Source of the DNA: Xanthomonas theicola
GTDB lineage: Bacteria > Pseudomonadota > Gammaproteobacteria > Xanthomonadales > Xanthomonadaceae
DNA length: 64,000 nt
NCBI RefSeq assembly: GCF_014236795.1
Contig: NZ_CP049017.1
Span: forward strand, 4,256,001-4,320,000
Direction: 5' to 3'
Position numbers and translations under genes: made by a program. Positions 52,177-62,604 of the stretch are shown here, piece after piece; position 1 is the stretch's first letter; every line of letters begins with the position of its first letter. A model generated the notes under the pieces. It did not search any database. It was given only the letters and a program-made list of their open reading frames with translations, and was not told where the DNA came from.

Positions 52177-52814
52177 TCATGGCTCCCGCGGGCGCGCCAC
52201 CGGCAGATGCCAGCCGTGGCGGATCGCCATGAAACGCAGGCCGTAACACAGCGCGGCGCCGATCGCCAGTCCCCACGGCTGCGGCAGGTGCAGCGCCTGC
52301 GCCGCGGCGACCACGCCGCCGCCGAGTAGCGCCGCCACCGCGTATAGCTCGGCCTGCAGCACCACCGGCGTGCGTGCCACCAGCAGGTCGCGGACGATGC
52401 CGCCGCCGATCCCGCTGAGCATGCCGAGCAGGGTTGCGCTGGGCGCGCCCAGGCCGAACGCCAGGGCCTTGCTGGTGCCGTAGACCGCGAACAGCGCCAG
52501 GCCGAGTGCGTCGAAGATCTGCGCCGGGTTGCGCAGGCGTTCGACTGTGGCGTGGCCGTAGAAGGTCAGCAGGCCGGCCAGGCAGGCGACGCCGAGATAG
52601 CGCGCATCGCCGAGCGCGGCCGGCGGGGTGGCGCCGATCAGCACGTTGCGGGCGATGCCGCCGGACACCGCGGCCGCACACGACAGCACCAGCACGCCGA
52701 ACAGGTCCAGGCGGTGGCGCACGCCGACAGTGGCGCCGCTGTGGCGAACACGAAGGTGCCGAGCAGGTCGAGCAAAAACAGAAAGGTCGCCAAGACGGCA
52801 CGGTGCAGCGGCAA
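52177..52814 (-). pseudogene. TRIC/UPF0126-family cation channel, frameshifted
   Basis: The N-terminal piece, probably from a TTG start at 52814, reads LPLHRAVLATFLFLLDLLGTFVFA. One base is missing near 52735, after which the sequence goes on in another frame as SGATVGVRHRLDLFGVLVLSCAAAVSGGIARNVLIGATPPAALGD to a stop at 52177. The core keeps the TRIC motifs GGIARNVLIG and GGGIVRDLLVA (where RD is typical; the first repeat has RN) and seven hydrophobic helices. The family forms trimeric K+ channels in the inner membrane. A truncated 181-aa form from 52722 would lack helix 1. A sequencing error is possible. Confidence 0.75.
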
Positions 52815-52848
52815 AGGGCCGCTAGCATCGCAGCCGCGGCGCAGGCTG

Positions 52849-54153
52849 TCACGCCGCCGCGGGCGGCTCCGGCGCGGCGGGCGCAGGCTTCGGGTCGTGC
52901 GCGTCGTCGCCGAGGATGATCCGCGCCGCGCGCTGGTAGCTCCAGTAGGCCCAGGCCCAGTTCAGCAGCACCACCAGGCGGTTGCGGAATCCGATCAGGA
53001 AGAACACGTGCGCCGCCAGCCAGAACCACCAGGCCAGCAGGCCGGACAGCTGCAGGCGGCCGAGATGCACGATCGCGGCCATGCGCCCGATGGTGGCCAG
53101 GTTGCCGTAGTCGGCATAGCGGAACGGCGCGTCGCCGCGCGCGCCACGCAACCGTTGCAGCAGGTTTTCGGCCACATGCCGGCCCATCTGCTTGGCGGCG
53201 GGCGCCACCCCGGGCACCGGCCTGCCGCCGACCTGCTGCACCGCGGCCAGGTCGCCGGCGACGAACACGTCCGGATGGCCGGGCACGCTCAGGTCCGGCT
53301 GCACCTGCACGCGGCCGCTGCGGTCCAGCGGCACGTCCAGCGTCCGCCCCAGCGGCGAAGCCGCCACGCCGGCGGCCCAGACCACGGTGCGGGCGGGCAC
53401 GAAGTCGCCACCCAGCCGGTAGCCGCTGGCGTCGATGGCGGCGACCGGCACCCCGGTCTGCACCTCCACGCCGAGCTTCTCCAACTGCTTTTGCGCCTTG
53501 GCCGACAGCCGCTCGGGGAACGAGGCCAGCACGCGCGGCCCGGCTTCGATCAGCCGCACCCTGGCCTCGGCCGGGTCGATGCAGCGGAACTCGTGCTTCA
53601 GCGTATGCCGCGCGATCTCGGCCAGGGTGCCGGCCAGTTCCACCCCGGTCGGGCCGCCGCCGACGATGGCGAAGCTGAGCCAGGCCGCGCGCGCGGCGGG
53701 GTCGCTCTCGGCCTCGGCGCGCTCGAACGCGAGCAGCAGGTGGCGGCGCAGGTACAGCGCGTTGTCCAGCGTCTTCAGGCCGGGCGCGTGCGCGGCCCAT
53801 TCGTCGTGGCCGAAGTAGGCATGGGTGGCGCCGGTGGCGACCAGCAGGTAGTCGTAGTGCAGCGTCTGGCCGTCGGCCAGATGCACCTGCCGTGCCTGTT
53901 TGCCCACGCGCACGACGTCGCCCAGGCGCACTTCCACATTGTCCTGCCTGCGCAGGATCTGCCGCAGCGGCGCGGCGATGTCCGGCGACGACAGCCCGGC
54001 GGTGGCGACCTGGTACAGCAGCGGCTGGAACAGGTGATGATTGCGGCGGTCGATCAAGGTGATGCGCAGCGGCGCCCCGGCCAGCGCACGCGTGGCCCAC
54101 AGCCCGGCGAAACCGCCACCGACCACGATCAGGTGGGGAAGTGATGAGATCAT
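52849..54153 (-). CDS. ndh: Type II NADH dehydrogenase (NDH-2)
   Basis: Encodes 434 aa from ATG 54153 (MISSLPHLIVVGGGFAG). The FAD-binding GGGFAG is at residues 12-17 with the acidic LIDRRNHHLFQPLLYQVATAGL block typical of NDH-2. The NADH-binding AIVGGGPTGVELAGTLAE is near 165, and VFVAGDLAAVQQVGG with GVAPAAKQMGRHVAENL closes the FAD site. A C-terminal amphipathic/hydrophobic part (LSGLLAWWFWLAAHVFFLIGFRNRLVVLLNW) binds the inner membrane. It passes electrons from NADH to quinone without pumping protons. The frameshifted TRIC gene follows in the same direction. Confidence 0.9.
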   Translation of the reverse strand: MISSLPHLIVVGGGFAGLWATRALAGAPLRITLIDRRNHHLFQPLLYQVATAGLSSPDIAAPLRQILRRQDNVEVRLGDVVRVGKQARQVHLADGQTLHYDYLLVATGATHAYFGHDEWAAHAPGLKTLDNALYLRRHLLLAFERAEAESDPAARAAWLSFAIVGGGPTGVELAGTLAEIARHTLKHEFRCIDPAEARVRLIEAGPRVLASFPERLSAKAQKQLEKLGVEVQTGVPVAAIDASGYRLGGDFVPARTVVWAAGVAASPLGRTLDVPLDRSGRVQVQPDLSVPGHPDVFVAGDLAAVQQVGGRPVPGVAPAAKQMGRHVAENLLQRLRGARGDAPFRYADYGNLATIGRMAAIVHLGRLQLSGLLAWWFWLAAHVFFLIGFRNRLVVLLNWAWAYWSYQRAARIILGDDAHDPKPAPAAPEPPAAA

Positions 54154-54614
54154 CGCAGGGCAAGAACCATAGAAATAGAAATGGAAGAACCTAGAGATGG
54201 TGTCGGCAGGCCGCCCTGCCCAGCAGCAGGCACGATAGCAGTTCGCGCAGGAAGCCGCTGCGTCGGCGTGCGCATGTTCGGCACTGGCGCTGGCGCTGAA
54301 CGGCTACGCGTGCCACCGGCAGCGGATGCGCCTATGGATGGCGCTGGCCGCGCGGTGCTCGGCTGTGAGAGCTTGTCGGTCCATGCGCCGCCGCTGGTGA
54401 CGATCAGTGGGTGTTCGATCGGAGCTTGCGTCTGTGGAAATTTGCGGGCGGAACAAGAAAATTCTTGTTCCTGCGAGCGTTGAATACATGGAGAATTCTA
54501 GTATTCCTTCTCGCATGAAATTTCCTGATCAGCCCTGACCTTCAGCCAGCCGTCGCAGGATCTGCGCCGCCCTGAGTTGATGCTGCCGTCATCTGAAGAC
54601 AACGAGGTGGCGTG
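54154..54614. other. Intergenic region without recognisable gene
   Basis: About 460 bp between ndh and an IS1595 fragment. Short frames exist on both strands but none has a credible start, motif or family resemblance. A small perfect palindrome, AAGAAAATTCTT within CAAGAAAATTCTTG (54459-54472), and an AT-rich patch to about 54530 stand out; a regulator-binding site or promoter is possible. Confidence 0.4.
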
Positions 54615-54890
54615 ATGAGCATCGATGCGGTGCAGTTCCAAGCGGGATTGTCGATGCCCGAGTTTTTCGCGTCCTACGGCGCCGAGGCCAAGTGCTACCG
54701 CACTCTGTACAAATGGCGGTGGCCGCAAGGGATTTCGCCGTCCCTGCTGTGCCGGGCGGGTGCGGTCGCGTTTCAAGCGTGGTGCTGCGATCTACGACCA
54801 ATGCAGCGCGTGCCGGCATCGGACCCGTCTGATGGCAGGCACGCTGTTTGCCGGCGCCCAACTGCCGCTGCGCGCCTGCATGATGCCGCT
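54615..54890 (+). pseudogene. IS1595-family transposase, 5' fragment, frameshifted
   Basis: Starts at ATG 54615 with MSIDAVQFQAGLSMPEFFASYGAEAKCYRTLYKWRWPQG, as in the intact copy at 1161. One frameshift later the zinc-ribbon part appears as CPCC-like RPCCAGRVRSRFKRGAAIYDQCSACRHRTRLMAGTLFAGAQLPLRA. It breaks off at about 54890 where the MITE-like element begins. The catalytic domain is absent. Confidence 0.8.
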
Positions 54891-54891
54891 A

Positions 54892-55052
54892 CAGCGTGTT
54901 ATGTACATTTGGGCGCGTTATCGGCGCTTTTGTGCCGCTAGGCAAGGCGCAGGCCGCAGGCAAGGCCAAGGCCGCCTTGGCAAGGCCAGCAACGCCGCAT
55001 CGTGGCGCCACAAAAGCGGGGGGAGTTGCACAAAACGTGCATAACGCGTTCT
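54892..55052. mobile_element. MITE-like element with IS1031-type ends
   Basis: About 160 bp with long imperfect terminal inverted repeats. AGCGTGTTATGTACATTT at the left pairs with AACGTGCATAACGCGTT at the right. Further in, CGGCGCTTTTGTGCCGC pairs with GGCGCCACAAAAGCG. The outer tips resemble the ends of the IS5-family type 3 element at 21357 (GAGCGTGTTATGAACTTTG). It has no coding capacity, so it could move only with a transposase supplied in trans. Confidence 0.6.
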
Positions 55053-55054
55053 AA

Positions 55055-56216
55055 GGATGGTCTGAACAACTCCCTCTGATCCTGCGACAATCGTACAAAG
55101 CCCAACAGGACAACGACGATGCAATTGTCTTTCGGCGACGCGGAGTACAACGGCAAGCGCAAGCAGACGCGGCGCGAAAGGTTGCTGGCCGAGATGGATC
55201 AGGTGGTGCCGTGGAAAGACCTGCTGGCGCTGATCGCGCCGCACTATCCGAAGTCGGGCCATCCGGGCCGTCAGCCGTACCCGCTGGAGACAATGCTGCG
55301 CATCCACTTTCTGCAGCAGTGGTACGCACTGAGCGACCCGGGCGCGGAAGAAGCCTTGTACGACACGGCGTCGATGCGCCGTTTCGCCAGGATCGGCGGG
55401 TTGGATGAGGTGCCGGACGAGACCACGATCCTCAACTTCCGCCGGTTGCTGGAGACGCACGATCTGGCGCGCACGCTGTTCAACCGGGTCAACGCGCACC
55501 TATCGCGCAAGGGCCAGAGCCTGCGCGGCGGCACCATCGTGGACGCCACGATCATTGCCGCGCCCAGCTCGACCAAGAACAAGAACGGCGAGCGCGACCC
55601 GGAAATGCACCAGACCAAGAAGGGCAATCAGTACTACTTCGGGATGAAAGCGCACATCGGCGTGGACGATGAGTCCGGGCTGGTGCACCACTTGGAATGC
55701 ACGGCGGCCAACGCCGCAGATATCACCCAGGCGCACAAGCTGCTGCACGGCAAGGAAGACACGGTATGCGGCGACAGCGGCTACACCGGGCTGGCCAAGC
55801 GCGAGGAGATGGCGAGCAAGCGCAAGCTGCGCTATCTGATCGCGGAGAAGCCCTCGAAGCTGAAGCAGATCAAGAGCAAGCGCGAATTGAAGTGGGCACA
55901 GCGCTGGGAGCACGCCAAGGCCAGCCTGAGGGCGAAGGTGGAGCATCCGTTCCGGGTGATCAAGCGCCAGTTTGGCTACGTCAAGGTGCGCTATCGCGGC
56001 CTGGCGAAGAACACGGCGCAAGTGCTGACGCTGTTTGCGCTGTCGAACCTGTGGCTGAAGCGAAAGCAGTTGCTGCCTGTCGTGGGGAGGGTGTGCCTGT
56101 AATCCGGGAAATACCCCGGAAATGCGCCGGAAACGGCGAAAAACCGAGGGTCTGAGCGCCGTGGGCGTGGTCGATATGGCTTGCCTCATCCTCCGACCGC
56201 GTTGATCAGACTATCC
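55055..56216 (+). mobile_element. IS5-family element (type 2), copy 4
   Basis: 1162 bp, ends as in copy 1. Target CTAA is duplicated at 55051-55054 and 56217-56220. The left target is the outer tip of the MITE-like element (GTTCTAA). About 30 kb away from the three copies in RTX A, in the same orientation as copies 1 and 3. Confidence 0.95.
55119..56102 (+). CDS. IS5-family transposase, copy 4
   Basis: Encodes the same 327-aa DDE transposase as the genes at 19882, 22331 and 23807, intact. Direct-repeat pairing with copy 1 or 3 could delete about 30-35 kb, including RTX B and the xanthomonadin genes. Pairing with inverted copy 2 could invert about 33 kb. Confidence 0.95.
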   Translation: MQLSFGDAEYNGKRKQTRRERLLAEMDQVVPWKDLLALIAPHYPKSGHPGRQPYPLETMLRIHFLQQWYALSDPGAEEALYDTASMRRFARIGGLDEVPDETTILNFRRLLETHDLARTLFNRVNAHLSRKGQSLRGGTIVDATIIAAPSSTKNKNGERDPEMHQTKKGNQYYFGMKAHIGVDDESGLVHHLECTAANAADITQAHKLLHGKEDTVCGDSGYTGLAKREEMASKRKLRYLIAEKPSKLKQIKSKRELKWAQRWEHAKASLRAKVEHPFRVIKRQFGYVKVRYRGLAKNTAQVLTLFALSNLWLKRKQLLPVVGRVCL

Positions 56217-56310
56217 CTAAGCACGTGCTCGCCACAACATGGCGCCAGATGCGATGAACTGCACCGCGCAGGCGTCCTTCTTTCCTTCAATTCTTACGGA
56301 ATGAGTAACT

Positions 56311-58257
56311 ATGTCCAGACTCTATTTTTCAATTGTCTCGTTGTCATTCGCCTTGATATTGCCAATGGCCGCACAGGCCGAGGAATTGGTGCCCAAGCAA
56401 TTGGCGGGCCCGCCCGAGGAATTCACGCAGATGCAGTCCCCCGATCCTGCGCAGTCGGCGACCTTGTCCAAGAGCGCGCTACTGCCAGTGCAATTGACCG
56501 CGCAGGCTGGCGGGGCGCGCTGGGAAGGCGCGCTACCGGCGGAAAACGGCCATCTGCGTTTCATGGTCTTCTCCGGTGACGCGGACTGGCAGGTTGCGGC
56601 CACCGCTCCGGGCAAGCTGCTACAGGCCAACGCCGCCATGTTGAAGGGCCAGGCGACCACGCTCGGTGCATCGGTTGCCGGCGCAAAAGGCGTTTTCTAT
56701 GCAGTCGACAAAGCGGCCGACGGCGCGTGGACATTGCAATTACGCTCGAACTTATCGAAGCCGCAACAGGGTTACCTGATGGTGGAGGGCGATGAGCGCA
56801 CCGAGTTGGCTTCATATCTGCGCAATCGCCATCAATTGGTAGGGCAACCGTTGACGCTCAATACCGTGCTCGGCGGCAGCGACGCCAGGGGTCGGGCGCT
56901 GCTTGGCGCCCAGGTTGGGCGTGTCAAGCGTGCGGAACTGCGCATCATCGCCCCCGACGGCGAGGAAAGGACGGTGGCGATGACCGACGACGGTATGCAT
57001 GGCGATGGCGAGGCTGGCGACGGGATCTATGGCAGCAGTTTCGTACCGGATCGCTCCGGTACGTGGATCGCGCAGGTGGTGGTGCACGGGCGCGACCGCG
57101 ATGGGCGGCAGTTCGTGCGCACCACCGAGCACGTGCTGCCGGTGATCGATACCGTCACGCGCGTGCGCGGCGATGTCCAGGTAAGCGAGGGCTACGCTGG
57201 ACGCCTGATGCTGAACGTGCCGATCTTCGCGCAGGGGGCGGACACTCCAACGCACTACCGCGTGTTCGGCGAAGTATGGGGCACCAGCGCTGCCGGGAAG
57301 CCGGTGCCGGTGGCATGGGTCGGCGGCATGTCGTTCCCGCACGATGGACACCTGCCGCTGGGCCTGGATATGCGCTGGATCGCGCGCGCCGGCGCGCTCG
57401 CCCCGTTCACGCTGCACAACCTGCGCGTCGAGGATCCCGACAACTTCGTGCCGCTGGCGCAAGTAAAGTCGTTGCCGATGGTGATGCCGGCCAAGATTCT
57501 CGCCGGCCTGAGCCCGGTCGCCGATAGCAGTATCGTCATCGACGACGTCATGCGCATGGGTCATAAGCCACAGACCCCGCCGAGCCCGAGGAATGCGCAT
57601 CTGCTGTTGGTGCACGGTTATTGTTCCGGCCCGACCTGGCCGGAAGCGCAATTCAGCAACGCGGCCACCTTTCTCGATCCGAATCAGAGCCGCAGCAACG
57701 ACCAGTTCGCGCGGTTGCTGGGCAAATTCGGCAGCCGCTGGCAGTCGTTCGGCACGTTGGCGCACAGCCAAGGCGGCATCGCCGCGCTGCATCTGTATGC
57801 CTATTACTTCAGCGGCTTGGACTACGCACGCGGCGAGCGGTTGTTGCAATCGGTCGGCACGCCTTACCAGGGCACAGCGCTGGCGGGCATTCTCGCCGCG
57901 ATCGGTAAGGTGGTGGGCGTGGGTTGCGGTACCAATACCGACCTGACCTACGATGGCGCGCAAGCGTGGCTGGCAGGCATTCCCTCCTGGGCCCGCGCCA
58001 AGGTCAATTACTACACGACCTCGTCCGCCGAGAGGCCGGTGTCGTGGCTGCCCTTCAGCGGCGTCTGCAATTTGGGCGCGTCGTTGTTCCTGCACCATCC
58101 CAATGACGGCACCACCGAGCAAGTCAACGGGCAGTTGCCGGGCGGCATCAATCGCGGTCACACGTTCGGTGAGTGCCATGTCGACGGCATGAATTATCCA
58201 GCGCAGTACCACGATACCGAGCGCAACGCGGTGATGGACACCGACGCCGCGCGCTGA
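56311..58257 (+). CDS. Secreted alpha/beta hydrolase resembling conditioned medium factor
   Basis: Encodes 648 aa. Signal peptide MSRLYFSIVSLSFALILPMAAQAEE is cut near residue 23. Residues about 60-280 are beta-rich; DDGMHGDGEAGDGIYGSSFVPDRSGTW (about 220-250) is a choice-of-anchor-X-type domain. The C-terminal half is an alpha/beta hydrolase: LLLVHGYCSGPTW supplies the oxyanion loop, TLAHSQGGIAALHLYAYY the nucleophile Ser (G/A-H-S-Q-G), and HHPNDGTTEQVNG near the end a candidate Asp, with the His in FGECHVDGMNY. The layout matches proteins named conditioned medium factor in Xanthomonas and Lysobacter. Likely exported to the periplasm or medium; substrate unknown. Copy 4 of the IS5 element lies 90 bp upstream and may affect its expression. 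Confidence 0.78.
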   Translation: MSRLYFSIVSLSFALILPMAAQAEELVPKQLAGPPEEFTQMQSPDPAQSATLSKSALLPVQLTAQAGGARWEGALPAENGHLRFMVFSGDADWQVAATAPGKLLQANAAMLKGQATTLGASVAGAKGVFYAVDKAADGAWTLQLRSNLSKPQQGYLMVEGDERTELASYLRNRHQLVGQPLTLNTVLGGSDARGRALLGAQVGRVKRAELRIIAPDGEERTVAMTDDGMHGDGEAGDGIYGSSFVPDRSGTWIAQVVVHGRDRDGRQFVRTTEHVLPVIDTVTRVRGDVQVSEGYAGRLMLNVPIFAQGADTPTHYRVFGEVWGTSAAGKPVPVAWVGGMSFPHDGHLPLGLDMRWIARAGALAPFTLHNLRVEDPDNFVPLAQVKSLPMVMPAKILAGLSPVADSSIVIDDVMRMGHKPQTPPSPRNAHLLLVHGYCSGPTWPEAQFSNAATFLDPNQSRSNDQFARLLGKFGSRWQSFGTLAHSQGGIAALHLYAYYFSGLDYARGERLLQSVGTPYQGTALAGILAAIGKVVGVGCGTNTDLTYDGAQAWLAGIPSWARAKVNYYTTSSAERPVSWLPFSGVCNLGASLFLHHPNDGTTEQVNGQLPGGINRGHTFGECHVDGMNYPAQYHDTERNAVMDTDAAR

Positions 58258-58303
58258 GGCGCGTCATCGTAAGACGACGGGCGGGGCATTTCGGCCCGCC
58301 CCC

Positions 58304-58341
58304 GCGGTCAGTTCGCCACGCATGCATGGCGAACTGACCGC
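58304..58341. terminator. Bidirectional hairpin between convergent genes
   Basis: GCGGTCAGTTCGCCA and TGGCGAACTGACCGC form a perfect 15-bp stem around an 8-base loop. It lies directly after the priA stop codon (58344-58342 on the minus strand) and 46 bp after the plus-strand hydrolase. A second GC hairpin (GGCGGG.. / CCCGCC, about 58279-58300) lies beside it. No T tract, so rho-independent action is uncertain. Confidence 0.65.
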
Positions 58342-60537
<2,196 letters not shown>

Positions 60538-60647
60538 CTAGTCTAGCGGGCGCCACGGCCGTTCCGGGTAGCCGGAAGTGGCGCGCGATAGCTGCCGCCA
60601 AGGCGATAAACAAGTCGTAAATAGCTGGTCCGCTTGGAGAATCGAAT

Positions 60648-60758
60648 TTATCCACACCTGCTGTGGATAAAGCTGTGCATGAGACCGATGCTCCACGCCG
60701 TGAAGACGGGTTCACAAGCCTCTGCCACGACTTGGACAAAAAAGCGCCACTTGGATAA
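60648..60758. promoter_or_regulatory. DnaA-box palindrome and a third box in the priA upstream region
   Basis: TTATCCACA at 60648-60656 and its reverse complement TGTGGATAA at 60662-60670 are two perfect DnaA boxes facing each other across five bases. TTGGATAA at 60751-60758 (complement TTATCCAA) is a near-match followed by AT-rich ATTTCATTTATAAC. All lie in the 400-bp gap between the divergent priA and DUF3106 genes. They could be a DnaA-controlled promoter, a titration site or part of an origin. Confidence 0.6.
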
Positions 60759-60945
60759 ATTTCATTTATAACAATGGGTTAGCCGTGAAACACGATTGCA
60801 ATACGATTCCACGGGGGCTTGACAGAAGGCCGCGATAGTCACTTGGTGGCGCTGTGCACAACCCGCCGCCTGCGGCGACCCGCTGGCGCCTGAAGCAGCC
60901 GATCGACGGCGGCATCGCTATCATCGCGCCGATGATGGAGTTCCG

Positions 60946-62370
60946 ATGACCGCTGCGCCTCCCTCCGACGGTGCGATCGCCCTGCCCGCCCTGGCCGCCT
61001 TCCTGCGCGGCATCGAACGCCGCGCCGCGGTGCTGGCCGAACTGCAGAGCGGCAGCGTCGAGGGCGCCGCGCCGGCGCTGGCCGCGGCGATGCGCGCATT
61101 CCGCCGCCATGCTGCGACCCTGCCGATGGTCGACTGGCCGCTGCGCTTCTGGAAACTGCTCGCCGCGGTGCCGTCACTGCGCCAGGCCGCTGCTGCGGCC
61201 GGCAGCGCCTGGCCCGCGCCGCTGGCCCACCTGGGCACGTTGGAGGCAGCCGACCGTCTGGCGTTGCTGCTGCGGATCGTGGCCGGGCTGGACGAGCCGA
61301 CCGCAGCGCAGGCATTGCACCAGTCCACCCAGGACTACCGGCAGGCGTTGGCGCGCGCCTGCCCGCGCGATGCCGGTGGCCGTCCACACGCCGCCGGCTG
61401 GCGCGCGCTGGCCGACGTCGTCCAGCAGCATCTGCGCGCGTTGCCGCCGGCACGGTTGCAGGCGCTGGCACAGTTGCGCGACGCGGCCGTCGCCGGCGCA
61501 GCGAACGCCGCTGCGCCGGCGACGGCCGGTGCGCGGCGCAGCGGTGACGGGTGCGGCCCGACCCGGCGGCGCCTGGCGGCAGCGGTGAGCGTCGTCGTCG
61601 CCCTGGCCCTGCTGGGCACACTGTGGTGGGGCCGCGCGCCCTCGCGGCCGGCGCCGGCCGGCGCCGACTCGCGCCTGGCGCTGGGCGATACCGGGCCGGT
61701 GCAGGTGGAGGAACTGCCGGCGGAGTCCGATGCAGCCACGGCGCCGCCGCTGCCGGCCGCAGCGCCGGTGTCGCTGCCGGAGCCGGCGGTCTACGACCTG
61801 GACTTCTACGCGTGGTACGCCGCCGGTGCGCCGCCGGCGCGGATCGAACGCAGCGCGCCGAGCGCGCAGGATCTCGCCGCTGCCGCCGCCCAGCCGCCGG
61901 CCGGCGCTGCCGCGCCGCTGCCGTCCCAGGCCAGCGCGGTCGCGGCGCCGCCGGCCCTGGCGCCGGCGCAGCTGCGCGAGCGGCAGGCCGCCTGGGCGGC
62001 GCTGGATGCCGCGGTGCAGGCACGCTTGCGCCAGGTGGCCGGCGCCTTCGCCGGCCTGCCGGTGGAGCAGCAGCGCACGCTGCGCGCGCAATTCGCCGCG
62101 TTGGATGCGCTGGAGCGCCACGGTTGGTTGCTGGGTCCGGAACTGGGCAGCGAATTCTGGGCGCTGCAGCCGCTGTTCGGCTATGTGCCCAGCGCCCAGC
62201 GCCCAGCGCTGCTGGGCCTGCTGCGCACGTTGCCGGTCGAACAGCGCAAGCACCTGGCGGTGCTGTCGCAACGCACTCCGCCGCAGCAACGCGCGGCGCT
62301 GCGCCGCGCGTTGCTGGCGCAAGACGCGGACGCGCGCGGGGCATGGCTGCGCCAGCGCACCACGCGCTGA
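60946..62370 (+). CDS. DUF3106 membrane protein with sigma-region-4-like N-terminus
   Basis: Encodes 474 aa. The first 160 residues are helical; LGTLEAADRLALLLRIVAGLDEPTAAQALHQSTQDYRQALARACP (about 103-145) resembles a sigma-70 region 4 helix-turn-helix. A single membrane helix follows (RLAAAVSVVVALALLGTLWW, about 207-226), then a Pro/Ala linker. The C-terminal DUF3106-like domain (about 345-474) is Arg/Gln/Leu-rich with repeated 'Q.R..L...F..L' helices (ERQAAWAALDAAVQARLRQVAGAF, LPVEQQRTLRAQFAAL, LPVEQRKHLAVLSQRTPPQQRAAL). Topology suggests a cytoplasmic N-terminus and periplasmic C-terminus, so a membrane-bound regulator is possible. Not characterised as far as I know. Confidence 0.72.
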   Translation: MTAAPPSDGAIALPALAAFLRGIERRAAVLAELQSGSVEGAAPALAAAMRAFRRHAATLPMVDWPLRFWKLLAAVPSLRQAAAAAGSAWPAPLAHLGTLEAADRLALLLRIVAGLDEPTAAQALHQSTQDYRQALARACPRDAGGRPHAAGWRALADVVQQHLRALPPARLQALAQLRDAAVAGAANAAAPATAGARRSGDGCGPTRRRLAAAVSVVVALALLGTLWWGRAPSRPAPAGADSRLALGDTGPVQVEELPAESDAATAPPLPAAAPVSLPEPAVYDLDFYAWYAAGAPPARIERSAPSAQDLAAAAAQPPAGAAAPLPSQASAVAAPPALAPAQLRERQAAWAALDAAVQARLRQVAGAFAGLPVEQQRTLRAQFAALDALERHGWLLGPELGSEFWALQPLFGYVPSAQRPALLGLLRTLPVEQRKHLAVLSQRTPPQQRAALRRALLAQDADARGAWLRQRTTR

Positions 62371-62604
62371 GCCGCGCCGCGTCCGCCGCGCTTGCCGCCG
62401 CCCCGGCTTCAGTTCTCCCCGATCCCGGCTCTCCACAACCAACAAGGTGGCCGGTCATCCTGGCCCCGGGCCGCCGGTCGTGCCGATTCCGGCAACCTGC
62501 GCGCCTGCGAAGGCGCCGGCGCGCAGAGTAAGATACCGGCCCTCCGCCACCCGGTGCCGGCGCTTTCCGCGCGGCCGCAGTGGCGGGATCGCCAGAGTCT
62601 TGCA

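Noticed and set aside
52177..52722. Short TRIC protein of 181 aa as a complete gene
   Set aside because: The missing first helix (LLDLLGTFVFA) lies immediately upstream in another frame, so a frameshift in a full-length gene explains it better.
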